From NCBI GenBank assembly GCA_964641665.1, contig CAZXKO010000070.1, positions 62,001-126,000 of the forward strand: a stretch of 64,000 nucleotides of DNA. Reading direction: 5' to 3'. The DNA comes from Gp1-AA133 sp964641665. GTDB lineage: Bacteria > Acidobacteriota > Terriglobia > Terriglobales > Acidobacteriaceae. Position 1 is the first letter of the stretch. Every line of letters begins with the position of its first letter. The translations under genes and the position numbers were made by a program. Positions 1 to 10,800 of this stretch are shown here, piece after piece. The notes beneath the pieces are model-generated. The model had not been told where the DNA came from. It did no database searches and was given only the letters and a program-made list of their open reading frames with translations.

Positions 1-89
1 GGCCGTAGCACTCTCTGGGGTAGGGCTTTCCCTCTTCTTACGACCACTTTTTGTGCAATCATCGGGCAAGCTCAGGCCAAGCTGTCCCA

Positions 90-461
90 ATGCGATCTCG
101 CCCAAAGGCCGGCCGTCTGTCGGGCATCCCGACCATCAACCTCGAATCCGGTATGCCGCTGGTGCGCGACGCACTGGCGCAACTCGACCGGGAACTCGCC
201 CGCGCTCGCCAACTACGTGACCCCGTCGTGAAGCTGATTCACGGCTACGGCTCCACCGGCGCCGGCGGCGACATCCGCATCGCTGTGCAGAAGCGCCTGC
301 GCGAGCTTGAGGATCAGGGTGCCATCCGCGGCTTCATTTTCGGCGAGAACTGGACCGCCTCCGACTCGCAAACCTGGGACCTCGTAAAACTCCACCCGGC
401 TCTCAAGCACGATCCCGACCTCGGACGCCGCAACCGTGGCATCACGATCGTTCTGCTTTGA
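90..461 (+). CDS. Smr-domain protein
   Basis: A small protein with a single Smr (MutS2 C-terminal-like) domain. The stretch INLESGMPLVRDALAQLDRE is followed by KLIHGYGSTGAGGDIRIAV, which is the HGxGxGxLR-type loop of the family, here with GGDIR. Smr domains bind or nick branched nucleic acid or act on RNA, and a stand-alone Smr protein of about 120 residues is common. The ATG at 90 is preferred over an upstream non-ATG start at 51 because the domain begins soon after it. The first 50 bases of the window hold no recognisable gene. The family assignment is fairly secure; the exact substrate cannot be told. Confidence 0.7.
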   Translation: MRSRPKAGRLSGIPTINLESGMPLVRDALAQLDRELARARQLRDPVVKLIHGYGSTGAGGDIRIAVQKRLRELEDQGAIRGFIFGENWTASDSQTWDLVKLHPALKHDPDLGRRNRGITIVLL

Positions 462-504
462 GCTGGCCTGCATGCGGAAACGCCCACCGCCACAATGGGC
501 CCCG

Positions 505-1204
505 CTACTGCCGATCGATCACGACCGACCGCTGCAGTACCATCTCCACCTTGGTTCCCTGACGAAGATGGATCTCATCGCCGCGTGTGAACAACACCTT
601 AGCCAGCGCCAGCCCGCCTCCGACTCCCATCCCAATTCCGGCCGCGGGGCCGTTGCGGGTAATCGCTCCCGCCAGACCGCCAGCAGCCACTCCTTTCGCC
701 ACGGTGTACACGTCGCGGTCGATCTGACCTACAGGCTCGATCGTGCCCTCGGCATCCCGCGTCCGGTTCTTTCCGTCTGGCAAGCTCTGTAGCCCGCCCT
801 GAATCTTGACCACGTGGTCGTTCGGCAGGATCAGGCTGGTGAAGCGAAAGCGAAACTGCGCCCGCCCTTTCACCCGCCCCGGTCGCCGATCCTGCTCCAC
901 CACGCCCATGACCCTGGTGCATGCCGGGATCACCACCATGTCGTTCTCGACCACCGGCCACGTGGTCACCCGGTACACGCCCGACCCCTTCTCCGCGGAC
1001 GTCGTGTGCAGCGGACTCGACAGCGTCATCAGCACCCGTGTCCCCGACCGGCACAGTCACGGCCGAGTGCGCTTCCCGCCGAGTGTCTCCGGAGAGGGTC
1101 TCCGCGAAGCACCGTTCCGAGTTGCCGTTCTCCCGAAAGGTCTGCGCCGAACTGCACAACCCCAATCCGGCCACCAGGCAAGGCACCAGCATCCATCGCC
1201 GCAT
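505..1204 (-). pseudogene. Secreted hypothetical protein, frameshifted
   Basis: The N-terminal part reads from ATG at 1204 and starts with a signal peptide (MRRWMLVPCLVAGLGLC, then SSAQ). The C-terminal part lies in another frame from about 1045 to 505 and ends in a glycine-rich hydrophobic segment (AKGVAAGGLAGAITR onward), then KVEMVLQRSVV. The two halves join sensibly as VTVPVG-TRVLMTLSSPLHT if one base is removed from the CCCC run at 1042-1045, so a single extra base explains the break. The joined protein would be about 230 residues. Its middle part, with PACTRVMGVVEQ and RRPGRVKG, recalls beta-rich envelope proteins of the TrbI/VirB10 type, but this is a weak resemblance. It is either a recent pseudogene or a sequencing error. 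Confidence 0.55.
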
Positions 1205-1484
1205 GAGTCCTCCTTGAAAAGTACAAGGCGACCATAACGTCGCGTCCGCTCACACGCCAAGCGACAACCCGCGCCTCGACTAGCACGACGCACTATGGCG
1301 CACCGGGCCGACAGTCCGGCATTCGTTACGGGAGTAACGTTGCACGAACACGAATGGAACGATACGCTGACCGCGAGGTCCCATTGCGCCGGTCCATGCG
1401 CCAGCTCCATCTCATCTCGACGGCCCAATTCCCGCTCACTCCGAGCGCGCCGGATGACCTGTTCCGGCAAAAGGAATCCGGGCG

Positions 1485-2417
1485 ATGAGTGCAGGCACCG
1501 CTCCAGCTCTTGCGCCGAAGTTCGCCCCGACGCGAAAAGTCCCGCGTTACAAGCTCGCCGTGCCCGCGTCGTTTACCGTCTTGCGCTCCGGCGTGCCTGA
1601 CAGCATTCCCGGACACACCCACGAGATCGGCGAAGGCGGACTGGGGGTGGTCGTTGCCTCCCAACTTCTGCTGGGCGAGGCCGTCCGCGTCGAGTTCCTG
1701 CTCCCGCACATGACCACGCCAGTGCGCGCCACGGCGGTGGTGCGCTATCGGCACGAGAGTCGTTTTGGCCTCCAGTTCCTGCGCTTATCCGACGAGCAGC
1801 AGTCGACCATCCGCTACTGGACCCGCCGCGAAGCCGACATCCTTTTAGTGGCCCCAAAGCCCCACACCGCTCCACCGGACATCACGTCATCAGGCGCCAC
1901 GTCGAATGACGCCGCCGTCAAATCGACAGACCTAGCCGGTAGCCCGACCCCGTTTCCCAGCCTCGAGAACTACGGGAACTCGAACTCCACCTTCAGCTTC
2001 CGGCGCGTGCTCGTGTTTGGCGCCACTATGCTCGTGATCGTGGGCCTGTCGGGATGGTGGCGCTGGCAGCAAGGCTGGATGGAACTGGAAGCGCAGGTTC
2101 CCAGGCAAGAAACCGCGTCGGTGGTGCCACAACAGCAGGTGCCGCCCGAGACCATGCAGCAGCGCGTCACCCACAAAGTTATGCCCGAGTACCCCGAGAG
2201 CGCCCGCCGCGCTGGCTTCGAGGGCACAGTCGTTCTCGACGCCGTGGTGAATGCAGAAGGCGCGGTAACCCAACTAAAGGTGGTGAGTGGCCCCGAAGCT
2301 CTCTCGCTCGCCGCTCTGGACGCCGTGCGCTGGTGGCGTTACGAGCCCTACCTCGTCAATGGTCAACCCGCAACGGTCGAGACCACCGTAGCCGTAGAGT
2401 TCCGGCTCGCGAACTAG
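1485..2417 (+). CDS. PilZ domain-membrane anchor-TonB C-terminal fusion
   Basis: Residues about 15-120 form a PilZ domain, the c-di-GMP-binding fold, with KVPRYKL at its start and TRSxxIGxGGLG-like TGHTHEIGEGGLGVVV spacing in the middle. A single membrane segment lies near residues 172-190 (VLVFGATMLVIVGLSGWW). The last 90 residues are a TonB C-terminal domain (HKVMPEYPESARRAGFEGTV to VEFRLAN), which contacts outer-membrane receptors. PilZ at the cytoplasmic end and TonB-C in the periplasm would make a single-pass protein able to link cyclic-di-GMP to the envelope; that role is inference. The canonical RxxxR motif is only partly present (RKVPR), so nucleotide binding is uncertain. No exbB/exbD lies near it. 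Confidence 0.75.
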   Translation: MSAGTAPALAPKFAPTRKVPRYKLAVPASFTVLRSGVPDSIPGHTHEIGEGGLGVVVASQLLLGEAVRVEFLLPHMTTPVRATAVVRYRHESRFGLQFLRLSDEQQSTIRYWTRREADILLVAPKPHTAPPDITSSGATSNDAAVKSTDLAGSPTPFPSLENYGNSNSTFSFRRVLVFGATMLVIVGLSGWWRWQQGWMELEAQVPRQETASVVPQQQVPPETMQQRVTHKVMPEYPESARRAGFEGTVVLDAVVNAEGAVTQLKVVSGPEALSLAALDAVRWWRYEPYLVNGQPATVETTVAVEFRLAN

Positions 2418-2724
2418 GTCCGTCTGCACAAACAACGAAGGGTCCCGTTGGAGAAGCTCACCACATACGAGCAACTGGTCCTTCCTTGAATACCGTTCTT
2501 GCGTGCAAAGAGCCCGGCCCGCCGAACGCGGTTACTGAATCGAACACGAACCCACCCAGTGTGTTGTGGCTTGCCTTCCGTGCACAAGTAAAGTTTTGTG
2601 AAGAGGGCGGCGTCATGTCTCATTGCTGGAGTCGTTCTCCCGGGGGTGGCCCGGCCGAGAGAGTTTGCTATCTTCTAACTGGTGCAGTTCGGCAGCGACG
2701 CAGCCCGGAAGCCGAATCTCGACA

Positions 2725-4388
2725 ATGTCCGATCTCTCCCGCGACCGCCTCGACTCCTGGAAAGAAATCGCCGTCTTTCTCAATCGCGGTGTGCGCACCG
2801 TCCAGCGCTGGGAGGCGACTGAGGGCCTTCCCGTCCGCCGGCATAAGCATCGCAAGCTGGGCTCCGTCTTCGCGCTAAAGTCAGAAGTCGCTGCTTGCTG
2901 GAAGTCCCGCAGCGCAGATCTTGATCCGAACGAGCCCACCCCGCGAGCCGCTGCGGCGCAGCCATTCGCTCGCAAGACCCGACTCCTCGTTCTGCCCTTC
3001 GAAAAATCTCAGCGCCGACCCCGCCCAGGACTATCTCGCCGACGGCTTCACCGAAGAGATGATCACGCAGCTCGCTCGCCTCCGCCCCGACCAACTCGCC
3101 GTGATCGCACGCGCCACCGCCACGCACTATAAGGGAAGCCGTAAGCCTGTGGACCGCATTGCCCGCGAGCTCAAGGTCGACTATCTCTTCGAAGGCAGCA
3201 TCCGACGCGAGGGCGTGGGCGTCCGTGTGACCGCGCAGCTCATCCACGCCAGCGACCAGACGCATCGCTGGGCCCAAACTTACGATCGCGATCTCAGTAA
3301 TGCGCTCGCGTTGCAGAGCGAGGTCGCCAGCGCCATCGCTAACGAAATTCATCTCGCTCTCACTCCCCAGACCCAGGCCCAACTCACTGTTTCCCGTGCT
3401 CTCAACCCAGCCGCCTACGACGACTACATCCGCGGCCGGTACCACATCAGCCGACCTCATCCGGAGGCCATTGCCCAATCCATCACCTGGTTCCAGCGTG
3501 CCGTCGAAAAAGATCCTGCCTACCCACTGGCCTACGCCAGCCTCTCGCACGCGCTGGCGCTGCTCGCGATGGTTCCCTTCGACGTTCTTCCGCCTCGCGA
3601 GGCCACGCCGAGAGCGCAAGCCGCCGCCAGCAAGGCCCTTGAACTCGACCCAACTCTTCCCGAAGCCCATGCCGCCCTTGCCGTCGTTCGCCATCACTAC
3701 GATTGGGATTGGAAAGGGGCGGAGCAGGAATACCAGAAAGCCCTGGCGCTGAACCCCGACTACGCGGGCGCCCGCCTGCGCTACGCCTGGCTCATGCTTC
3801 GCTTTCAAGAGGGGAAGAGGCGCTCGTCGAAGTTCAGCGCGCCCAACAGACCGCCCGCGAAACCGACCCGCACTTGCTCGTCGTCATCCGCGCCACCCGC
3901 GCCGCCGCTTTCTATTTCGCACGCGAGTACGATCACTGCATCCGCGAATGCCAGGAAGCCATGGAACTGGACTCCACTTACTTCCTGCTCCACTACCTGC
4001 TCGCCCGCGCCCACGCCCGCAGAGGCGCGCTAGCGAAGGCGGGCGCAATCCTGAAAAAAATTGGCGAGAACTTTGACAAGATCCGGCTTATTGCGATGGG
4101 CGCCGGCCTCGTCCACGCCGTAACGGACGCAAAATCCAGGCCCGCGCCGTTCTCAGGCGACTCCGTGCCCAGGCCAACCAGCGCTACATTCCCGCCACTT
4201 ACATCGGAACTCTCTGCGCCGCAACCGGCGACACCGAAGCGGCCTTCGAGTGGCTGGAGAAAGCCTACGAAGAACGCGCCGATGGTCTGACCCTCCTCAA
4301 CGTCGAGCCCATGGTCGACGCCCTCCGCCCTGATCCCCGCTTCCAGAGCCTAATCCGCCGCATCGGACTGAATCCTGCGGAAACATAA
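2725..4388 (+). pseudogene. HTH/TolB-N-like/TPR regulator, three frameshifts
   Basis: The ATG at 2725 opens a DNA-binding domain (DRLDSWKEIAVFLNRGVRTV, then QRWEATEGLPVRRH) typical of acidobacterial regulators. It is followed by a FlgO/adenylate-cyclase-like domain (DYLADGFTEEMITQLARL, VDYLFEGSIRR) and TPR repeats to the end (LIRRIGLNPAET). The reading frame changes three times. The first change is at the A run 3002-3006 (five A where four restore PFENLSADP), the second near 3801-3810, the third near 4120. Together the parts give about 550 codons, the usual length for this family. The 307 bases before it show no gene. It is a decayed gene or one damaged by sequence errors; the homopolymer at the first break favours error there. 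Confidence 0.7.
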
Positions 4389-4390
4389 AC

Positions 4391-4450
4391 CTGTCATCCT
4401 GTGCAAAGTGAGGTGTCATCCGAACGAAGTCGAAGGGTCCAACGTTCCTC
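4391..4450. repeat. Dispersed intergenic repeat copy
   Basis: This segment contains TGTCATCC twice, with CGAACGAAGTCGAAGGGTCC at its end. A similar, more degenerate stretch lies at 16283-16325 (TCTGTCATTC, CCGAAGGACC). Related sequences are common between genes in acidobacterial genomes. It lies between the ends of two convergent genes. Confidence 0.45.
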
Positions 4451-4546
4451 GGGCCAACCGCAGACCTTTCGATTCCTTCTAGCACCGGCCTGGATCATGT
4501 TGGGGTCAAAGTCCGTTGCTAGCAACCGCCATTGCTCTCGATGTTC

Positions 4547-6031
4547 TTATATTCCTCCACCGGGGCCGACATCCCCGCTTCGCCTCTTGCCCTCACCCGA
4601 CGCCCCAACCCCTGCAATATTTGGCGGATTATGACTCGGTGCTGGCCCTCCATGCAGACTCAATTGCCCCAGCCGACACAGGTTGATCGCGTCTCCCAGA
4701 ATCCGCATAGCCTCCTGCGGCGCGTGGAAACCCATCGAATTTTCCGACATCACGAAGTCGATCATGAACTGTCCGCGTCGCTGGTAATCGCGAGCCTGGG
4801 CCAGTTGCGCTTCCGGAACTCCTCGATCCGTCGCATTCTTGATGTCCCCGATCAGATCGATCAGCGCGTCCAGCGCCGTGTTGCGCAGGCTGAAGAAGCG
4901 GTCCTGAATGTCTTCCACCCGTGCCTTCAACTCCTCTTCCGGGTAGTGATGGCAAGTCTGACACGAGCGGTTGATCTTCAGCAGTGGACTGTTGATCTGA
5001 TGATCGCTGATCTTTAACCCACCCTGCCGCATATAAGGCATGTGGCAGTCGGCGCAGGCTACACCCGAGCGCGCATGCACTCCCTGGCTCCACATCTCGA
5101 ACTCCGGATGCCGCGCCTTGATCAGAGAAGCTCCACTCGCTGGATGCGTCCACTCGCTGATCTTCTGCTCCCCCTCGACGGCGATGATGTCCTCAACCTT
5201 GATGCCCTTGGCCCACGGGAAGGTCAGACGCTTGTTGGGCGGCTGGAAATAGTAGGTCACGTGGCACTGCCCGCAGACGTAGGACCGCATTTCCTGCCGT
5301 GTGGCCATCGCATTCACATCGTAGTTCAGGGTCCCTTGCGTCGCTTTCAGAGCCCGAATGCCTTCAATGAACGCCGGCCGCGTCACCCGCAACTGCATCG
5401 TCTTCGGATCGTGACAATCTACGCACGACACCGGATGCTTTACCGTCTGCCGGATCTGCTGATAGTTCATGTGTGAATCGCTGATGGCGTCGAACCCTTT
5501 CATGATGTCGCCGTTGCCCAGTTTCAGGTAGGTTGGCACCATCGACGCGTGACAGTTGATGCACATCGCCGGCGGAGCGAACTTCTGCCGCTCCGTGAAC
5601 GTCTGGTCCTCAAGCATGTACGCATGACCGCGCCGTTCGCGATAATCCGCCGAGAAGGAATACCCCGCCCACATCGTCTTCAGCCGCGGATCTTCTTCGA
5701 GTTTCGAGCGTGCCACCACCGACCGCGGATCGGCCTGGGTCGGCGAATGCGGCATGGCTTCGCTCCCGCCGTACTTGGTGCGCTGCATGTCCACAGTGCG
5801 CAGGTACAGGTCATACTGCATGGGGAAGTTCTTCCCCCACACCGCTGGGTCGTCGATCGTATCGTTCAACTCGACCACGCGATAGAACGGATTCCTCGCC
5901 TCCTGCTTGCGCTCGAAGATATTGATAAGCAGCGCGGCGACAGCCACCGTAGCCACCGCCGCCAGAATCACCACCGCGGCCAGCATGCGCCGCGACGGCG
6001 CGTTTCCGGAATCATTGCCCGTCGTTTGCAT
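4547..6031 (-). CDS. nrfA: Cytochrome c nitrite reductase NrfA (CXXCH type)
   Basis: A periplasmic pentahaem enzyme that reduces nitrite to ammonium with six electrons. An N-terminal membrane or signal segment spans about residues 16-36. Five CXXCH motifs are visible: CINCH 157-161, CVDCH 203-207, CGQCH 253-257, CADCH 326-330 and CQTCH 357-361. The catalytic Tyr is in CHVTYYF (about 260) and the catalytic His is in WSQGVHARSG (319). The active-site haem motif is CXXCH rather than the classical CXXCK. The calcium-ligand Glu of CHVEYYF is Thr here. The alignment of EDPRLKTMWAGYSFSADYRE and KARHPEFEMW with known NrfA is clear. The start overlaps the end of nrfH by 20 bases, so the two are one operon. 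Confidence 0.93.
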   Translation of the reverse strand: MQTTGNDSGNAPSRRMLAAVVILAAVATVAVAALLINIFERKQEARNPFYRVVELNDTIDDPAVWGKNFPMQYDLYLRTVDMQRTKYGGSEAMPHSPTQADPRSVVARSKLEEDPRLKTMWAGYSFSADYRERRGHAYMLEDQTFTERQKFAPPAMCINCHASMVPTYLKLGNGDIMKGFDAISDSHMNYQQIRQTVKHPVSCVDCHDPKTMQLRVTRPAFIEGIRALKATQGTLNYDVNAMATRQEMRSYVCGQCHVTYYFQPPNKRLTFPWAKGIKVEDIIAVEGEQKISEWTHPASGASLIKARHPEFEMWSQGVHARSGVACADCHMPYMRQGGLKISDHQINSPLLKINRSCQTCHHYPEEELKARVEDIQDRFFSLRNTALDALIDLIGDIKNATDRGVPEAQLAQARDYQRRGQFMIDFVMSENSMGFHAPQEAMRILGDAINLCRLGQLSLHGGPAPSHNPPNIAGVGASGEGKRRSGDVGPGGGI

Positions 6032-6530
6032 GATTGCTCCCTAACGGCACCGGACGCCGCAGCGACGCCGCCGACTCAGAGTGTCCAACCGAGCTGTGGC
6101 AGCGGGTGCATTCGAGACCCTGCGCTTTTCCGTGGACCACGTTGCCGTCAATCGCCGCTGTGATGCTCTCGTGGCACCGCCGGCATGCGTTTTCAACCAC
6201 CTTGTGATCAAACTTCGTGATCTCGATCGTGTCCGGGTACCAGCCCGTTGTGAAGTAGAACGAATGCCAGAAGCCGTTGTTGGCTTTCACCGCGTACTTT
6301 CCGATCGGATTGTGAGGTGTGTGACAGTCGTTGCATGTGGCAGCGATGCGATGGCTCGACTTCAGCCACGCCTCATATTGAGCTTGCATGACGTGGCAGT
6401 TGGCGCACGCCGCCGGATCGTTGGTGAGATAAGAATAGCCCTTGGCGTAAAGGAAGGTATAAGCGACGAGCCCGAGAAATAGCCCAGCCAGCACGCCTAG
6501 AAGAATCGTACCCGCGATCCGCGATTTCAA
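6012..6530 (-). CDS. nrfH: Tetrahaem quinol dehydrogenase NrfH
   Basis: A NapC/NirT-family membrane cytochrome that takes electrons from quinol and passes them to NrfA. One transmembrane helix lies at residues 6-28 (AGTILLGVLAGLFLGLVAYT). Four haem motifs follow: CANCH 42-46, CNDCH 66-70, CRRCH 116-120 and CTRCH 141-145. The 172-residue length is normal for NrfH. The gene precedes nrfA with overlapping ends, giving nrfHA, the standard two-gene respiratory ammonification unit. The 244 bases upstream hold no gene and probably carry the promoter; no clear FNR or NarL site was recognised there by eye. Confidence 0.93.
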   Translation of the reverse strand: MKSRIAGTILLGVLAGLFLGLVAYTFLYAKGYSYLTNDPAACANCHVMQAQYEAWLKSSHRIAATCNDCHTPHNPIGKYAVKANNGFWHSFYFTTGWYPDTIEITKFDHKVVENACRRCHESITAAIDGNVVHGKAQGLECTRCHSSVGHSESAASLRRPVPLGSNHANDGQ

Positions 6531-6774
6531 GTGAGATCCCAGGTGGCGTGGACATTCCTGCCACAGAGCATCTGCAGGTTAGCGCCAGGACTGTTGCCTT
6601 GGCAAGAGTTCCGCGGCCGCGACAGTCGCGGTCAGGAAGAGCTGGTGCGTCTTCCGATCCAGCGCCATCGTCTTCGCGCACGGTGCGGTTTTCACCGTTT
6701 CGACCACCGAATACTCATCGGGCCTCTCCTGCCGGATCGTCGACGCAGCCTCTCGCCGCCTCCTGAGGTCCTGT

Positions 6775-7725
6775 CTATCTTGAGTGGCAGCTGCCGCTGC
6801 CCGCGTCGGTAAACGTCTTACCCGCCTCCGGCACGAATTCCCAGTCATACCCGGCCGCGTGCAAGGTCAGCTTCAGAACCCCAAACGTGTCGTCGTTCCG
6901 CACTTCGCTGTTAGCCAGAGCTGCGCCCATCTTCCGGTGCGAGTTCTTGCCCCCCGAGCCCACCACGAATTCCCGAATCCCCCGTTTTGCATCCGCATGC
7001 CCCGCCGGATCCTGTGGCGCGAAGCGTTCGTAGTCGTGATCGTGGCCGTTGAGGATCACGTCCGCGCCCGCGTCATACAAAGTATCCCAGAGCGGCTTCA
7101 TCTCCGGGTCGCTGCCGTGCTTGCCTCCGGAACTGAACAGCGGCTTATGAAAATACGCCAGTGTGCAAGGCACAGCGTGTTTGGCAAGGTCCTCGCGCAG
7201 CCACTTACCCTGCGGCGATGCCCCATCGCATCCCCCCACCTCGTCGCACTCGCTGTTCAAGACCACGATGTGCCATGTCCCGAGTTCGTAGCTGTAATAG
7301 CCCTTGTCCGCATCGCCCGCTGCCGCGCCGAAGTAGCGCGCATACCCCGACGCTCCGCTCTTGTGATACTCGTGATTTCCCGGCGCAGGCCGCGTCCGGT
7401 CCTTGAACCGCCCCCAGGTAGGTCCGTAACACTTGGCGAACTGCTCATCCGATCCGTCTGGGTATGCGAGATCACCAGCGGCAAACACAGTCCCCGGAGT
7501 CTTGTCGATCAGCTTCGCCGTCGCTTCCGCCCCTGCGAGGTCATCGCAACTCGCGATGTCGCCCGCGCCCACCAGCACTGGGTCTGAGCTTTGCGGCTCT
7601 GTCTTGGGCGGCCTCGCTGCGTTGGACCGTGGCGGCCCGCTGTTCTTCCTGTCGCCGGCCAGTGCTCCGCCGACCATCGCCATCAGGCAAACGAACACGG
7701 TACCGGCGAACACACCTTCCTTCAT
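6775..7725 (-). CDS. Secreted metallophosphoesterase
   Basis: A calcineurin-like phosphoesterase of the purple-acid-phosphatase-like group. It has a signal peptide (residues 1-23, ending GGALAG). The five metal-binding blocks are visible in order: GAGDIASCD, AAGDLAYPDG, APGNHEYH, YFHKPLFSS and LNGHDHDYERF. These coordinate a two-metal centre. It probably acts in the periplasm or outside the cell on phosphate monoesters or diesters; the substrate cannot be read from the sequence. It stands alone between nrfH and the TonB-dependent receptor gene, all on the same strand but with gaps of 93 bases or more. Confidence 0.85.
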   Translation of the reverse strand: MKEGVFAGTVFVCLMAMVGGALAGDRKNSGPPRSNAARPPKTEPQSSDPVLVGAGDIASCDDLAGAEATAKLIDKTPGTVFAAGDLAYPDGSDEQFAKCYGPTWGRFKDRTRPAPGNHEYHKSGASGYARYFGAAAGDADKGYYSYELGTWHIVVLNSECDEVGGCDGASPQGKWLREDLAKHAVPCTLAYFHKPLFSSGGKHGSDPEMKPLWDTLYDAGADVILNGHDHDYERFAPQDPAGHADAKRGIREFVVGSGGKNSHRKMGAALANSEVRNDDTFGVLKLTLHAAGYDWEFVPEAGKTFTDAGSGSCHSR

Positions 7726-7818
7726 GTCCCGACCTCGCGCGCAACTCTACCCACCAATCCTGAAGTTTCTCTGAACTCCCGCGACGGATTCAACCCGGGA
7801 GGCCAAAGTATCGAGGTT

Positions 7819-10800
7819 TCACTTCGACTCGCTCGCGAGTGTATAGCGCAGTCCGAACATGTAGCTCGTCTTGTAGTATTCGCGCTGAATCGCATAGATC
7901 CCGCTGCCGTTGTAGAACCCGAACACTTCGTTGGTCAGATTCAATCCGGCGAAAATGAACTGAAGTCCGCGGTACAACTGGAAGCTCGCCTGGGCATCCA
8001 CCTGCGTGTGTCCATACAGGTAGGTGTCCCCGCCCGGCCCCTTAATCCCCAGAGGCACTGGGCTGGGCGAGACGCCCGTAGGAGAAGTTGGGTCGGCCGA
8101 TAGGTTCTGGTAGGCGTAGCTGAAAATGTTCGCATCGTTGTGCGAAATTCCTAAGCGTGCGGATATCCGCCACCGATCGTACGTTGGGCTGATGTTCCAG
8201 CTGTTTGGCGCTTGTCGTTGCAAGGGCGGCGTATCGGTTCTGAGAGGGACTCCCGTGGTGGAAGAGTGTGTGTACCCGTAATTCGCAGACATGCCGATCC
8301 CGGCCAGAGCGCCTGGAAGAAAGGTCAAATGCTGCAGGTAGGCAATCTCGAAACCATAAACTTGAGCGCTATCGCCGTTAATCGGTTGCGACACAAACCA
8401 CTGGCCGTTGTTATATTGGGGTCCGAATTCGTTTGTCGTGATTCCGGTCTTCACCGACTCATAGATCGGATGGGTCAACTGCTTGTAAAAGAAACCCGCC
8501 TGCAACAATCCAAAGGGCTTCAAGTTCTGCTCGTATAGCAAATCGTAATTGTTCGCTCGCGAGGGCTTCAGGTTCGGGTTGCCGATATCGATCTCGTTCG
8601 CTTTGTTCCCTTGAGTATTGACGAACGGCGGGAGGTCCCCGTAGTTGGGACGGGAAATTCCGCGGCCGTAACTCGCCCGGATGGCCCCATCGTGCGGTAA
8701 GCGAAAACGCAGCTGTACGCTGGGCAGCGGGTCTAGATAGGAATAGTCGCGCCGAACCGGAGCAATCGCACTTGTGAAATTGGTCGGGCAGCCGGGATCT
8801 GTAGGGTCAGGCGCGGTGCACAGGGCCCCGTTTGCATCAAAGAAAACCTGGTTTCCCAGGACACTCTCACTCGTGCCCTCGAAGCGCAGCCCGGTTTGCA
8901 GCCGGACTCGGCCCAGGTCAATCGTGTTCATCAAGTATCCTGCCGAGACCCGCTCCACAAGATCGTAGTTGTTCGGATAGGAGTTCTGGGCCGTCGCCGC
9001 GGGGTCTTCCTGGAAAAAATTAGGGTCCGCCCCGTGCGCTCCGAAATACGCTGTCACCTTGCTATAGTCCACGGTTGGCCCAAAAGTGTAGTGCTTGTCG
9101 TAGTAGTTCGGGTTTGTGAACGTTCCGAGGAAAGGGGTCATCGACGGATTGTTCTGCGAGTTGAACACGGGATCACTGGCATCTTCGAACTTGTGCGCGT
9201 TCCTCACCTTGGCGCCAAACTCGAAGGTGCTGAAATGTCCGCCCAGCTCATAACTTCGGCCCACGGAAAAACCACCCTGCAAATTTAGCTGTGCACTGTA
9301 GGTGCGGCCCACGTCAAGACCCGAGAGCGTGTAGGTCGTGGGGTCGAAAACATTGGCACCGTTTTGTGGGACGAATTTTGGTGTGTTTGGGTTGGTCGTG
9401 TCGATCGCGAACTGAACGCCGCTCGGCCCATTAAAACTGGCCGTTGCGTAGCCGTGATCCTCGGAACTGGAGCGGGCCACTGAGAGATCGTAGGCTAGCA
9501 CCCACCGAGGCCAGACGTGCTTCCCGCCGGCAACCAGGCTTCCAATGACTTCCACAGGCCGGCGAATCTGAGCGTTGAAGGACATGCTGCCATTGTTATC
9601 CGTGAGACTCGGCGTGAGCCAGCCGCTGGAACTGGAAGTCGAATTGGTGCTTGGCGTGTACACCCAGCGATCGCCGAAGTTGTCGAAATGCGAGTACAAG
9701 AACCGAACGTAAAGCCCCGAAATGTCTCCCAGCTTGTAATCTACTGCTCCGGTGAAGCCGTAGCGCGTCCGGTAATACCGGTATTCGCGCCAGTCTTGTG
9801 TGGAATAGGACGCGAAGTACGGCGCATTCGAGCTCGGACTCACACACCCCGCAGGTCCCGAATCGCACTGGATGGCAGTCGGCGACGGCTCCACGTCATC
9901 AATGCCTCGCCCGTTCCAATCGTAGCTTGACCCGAAGATGACCCCCAGCCGCTTGCTCTCTCCGAATCGCTTTCCGATGGTCCCATCGATTTCATACAAA
10001 GGCCGTCCGCCAATGATGGGTGTGTACCCGCCAATGCCGTTCAGATACAGCGTGGGCTTCTCCTGCGCACCCTTGGTGACCAGGTTCACCGACCCGGCTA
10101 CCGCGTCACCATCCTGATTCGCCGACAGTGTCTTGTTGATCTCCACCGAATCCACCAGGTTGGCCGGAATGATATCCAGCTTGATCTGACGGACGCCTGA
10201 CTCTGGAGCTGGGACATTGACTCCGTCGATTGTGACGTTGGCTAGCCGCGGCTCCAATCCCCGAATCTGCACATATTTCCCCTCGCCCTCGTCCCGCTCC
10301 AGCGTTACGCTGGGCAAGCGGCCCAACGCATCGGCAATGTTGGTATTTGGCAGGCTGGTGATGATTTCCACCGGCAACACCTGCAAGATGTTGTCCGAGG
10401 TGATTTCGCGGTTGATGGCTTCCACTTCTCCCGACTGGCGCCCGCCGTAAACCGTCACCTCCTCCCCCGCCGCCGCGACCTTCAGGATTGCGTCCACCCG
10501 CGCCACCTGGCCTGCCACTACCGTTACGTCCTTGCTGAAGGGCGCGAAACCGAGATAGGACACATTTACCGTATAGCTGCCCGGCGCCAGGTCCGTGATG
10601 TTGAATTCACCCTGACTGTTCGACACCACGTAACCCACCCGTTGCAGGATTTCCACCTGCGCACCTTGAAGCACCGCTCCCGACGCATCCACCACGCGCC
10701 CGCTGATCGTTCCTTTGCCGCCTTGCGCCCAGCCCGGTGTGGTCATGATGCAGGCGACCAGAACCGCGCCCACGATCCACATCCACTCGCCTACTCGCTG

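Noticed and set aside
2780..3808. Minus-strand open frame of 342 codons opposite the frameshifted regulator
   Set aside because: The plus strand shows HTH and TPR homology despite frameshifts, and the minus-strand product has none.
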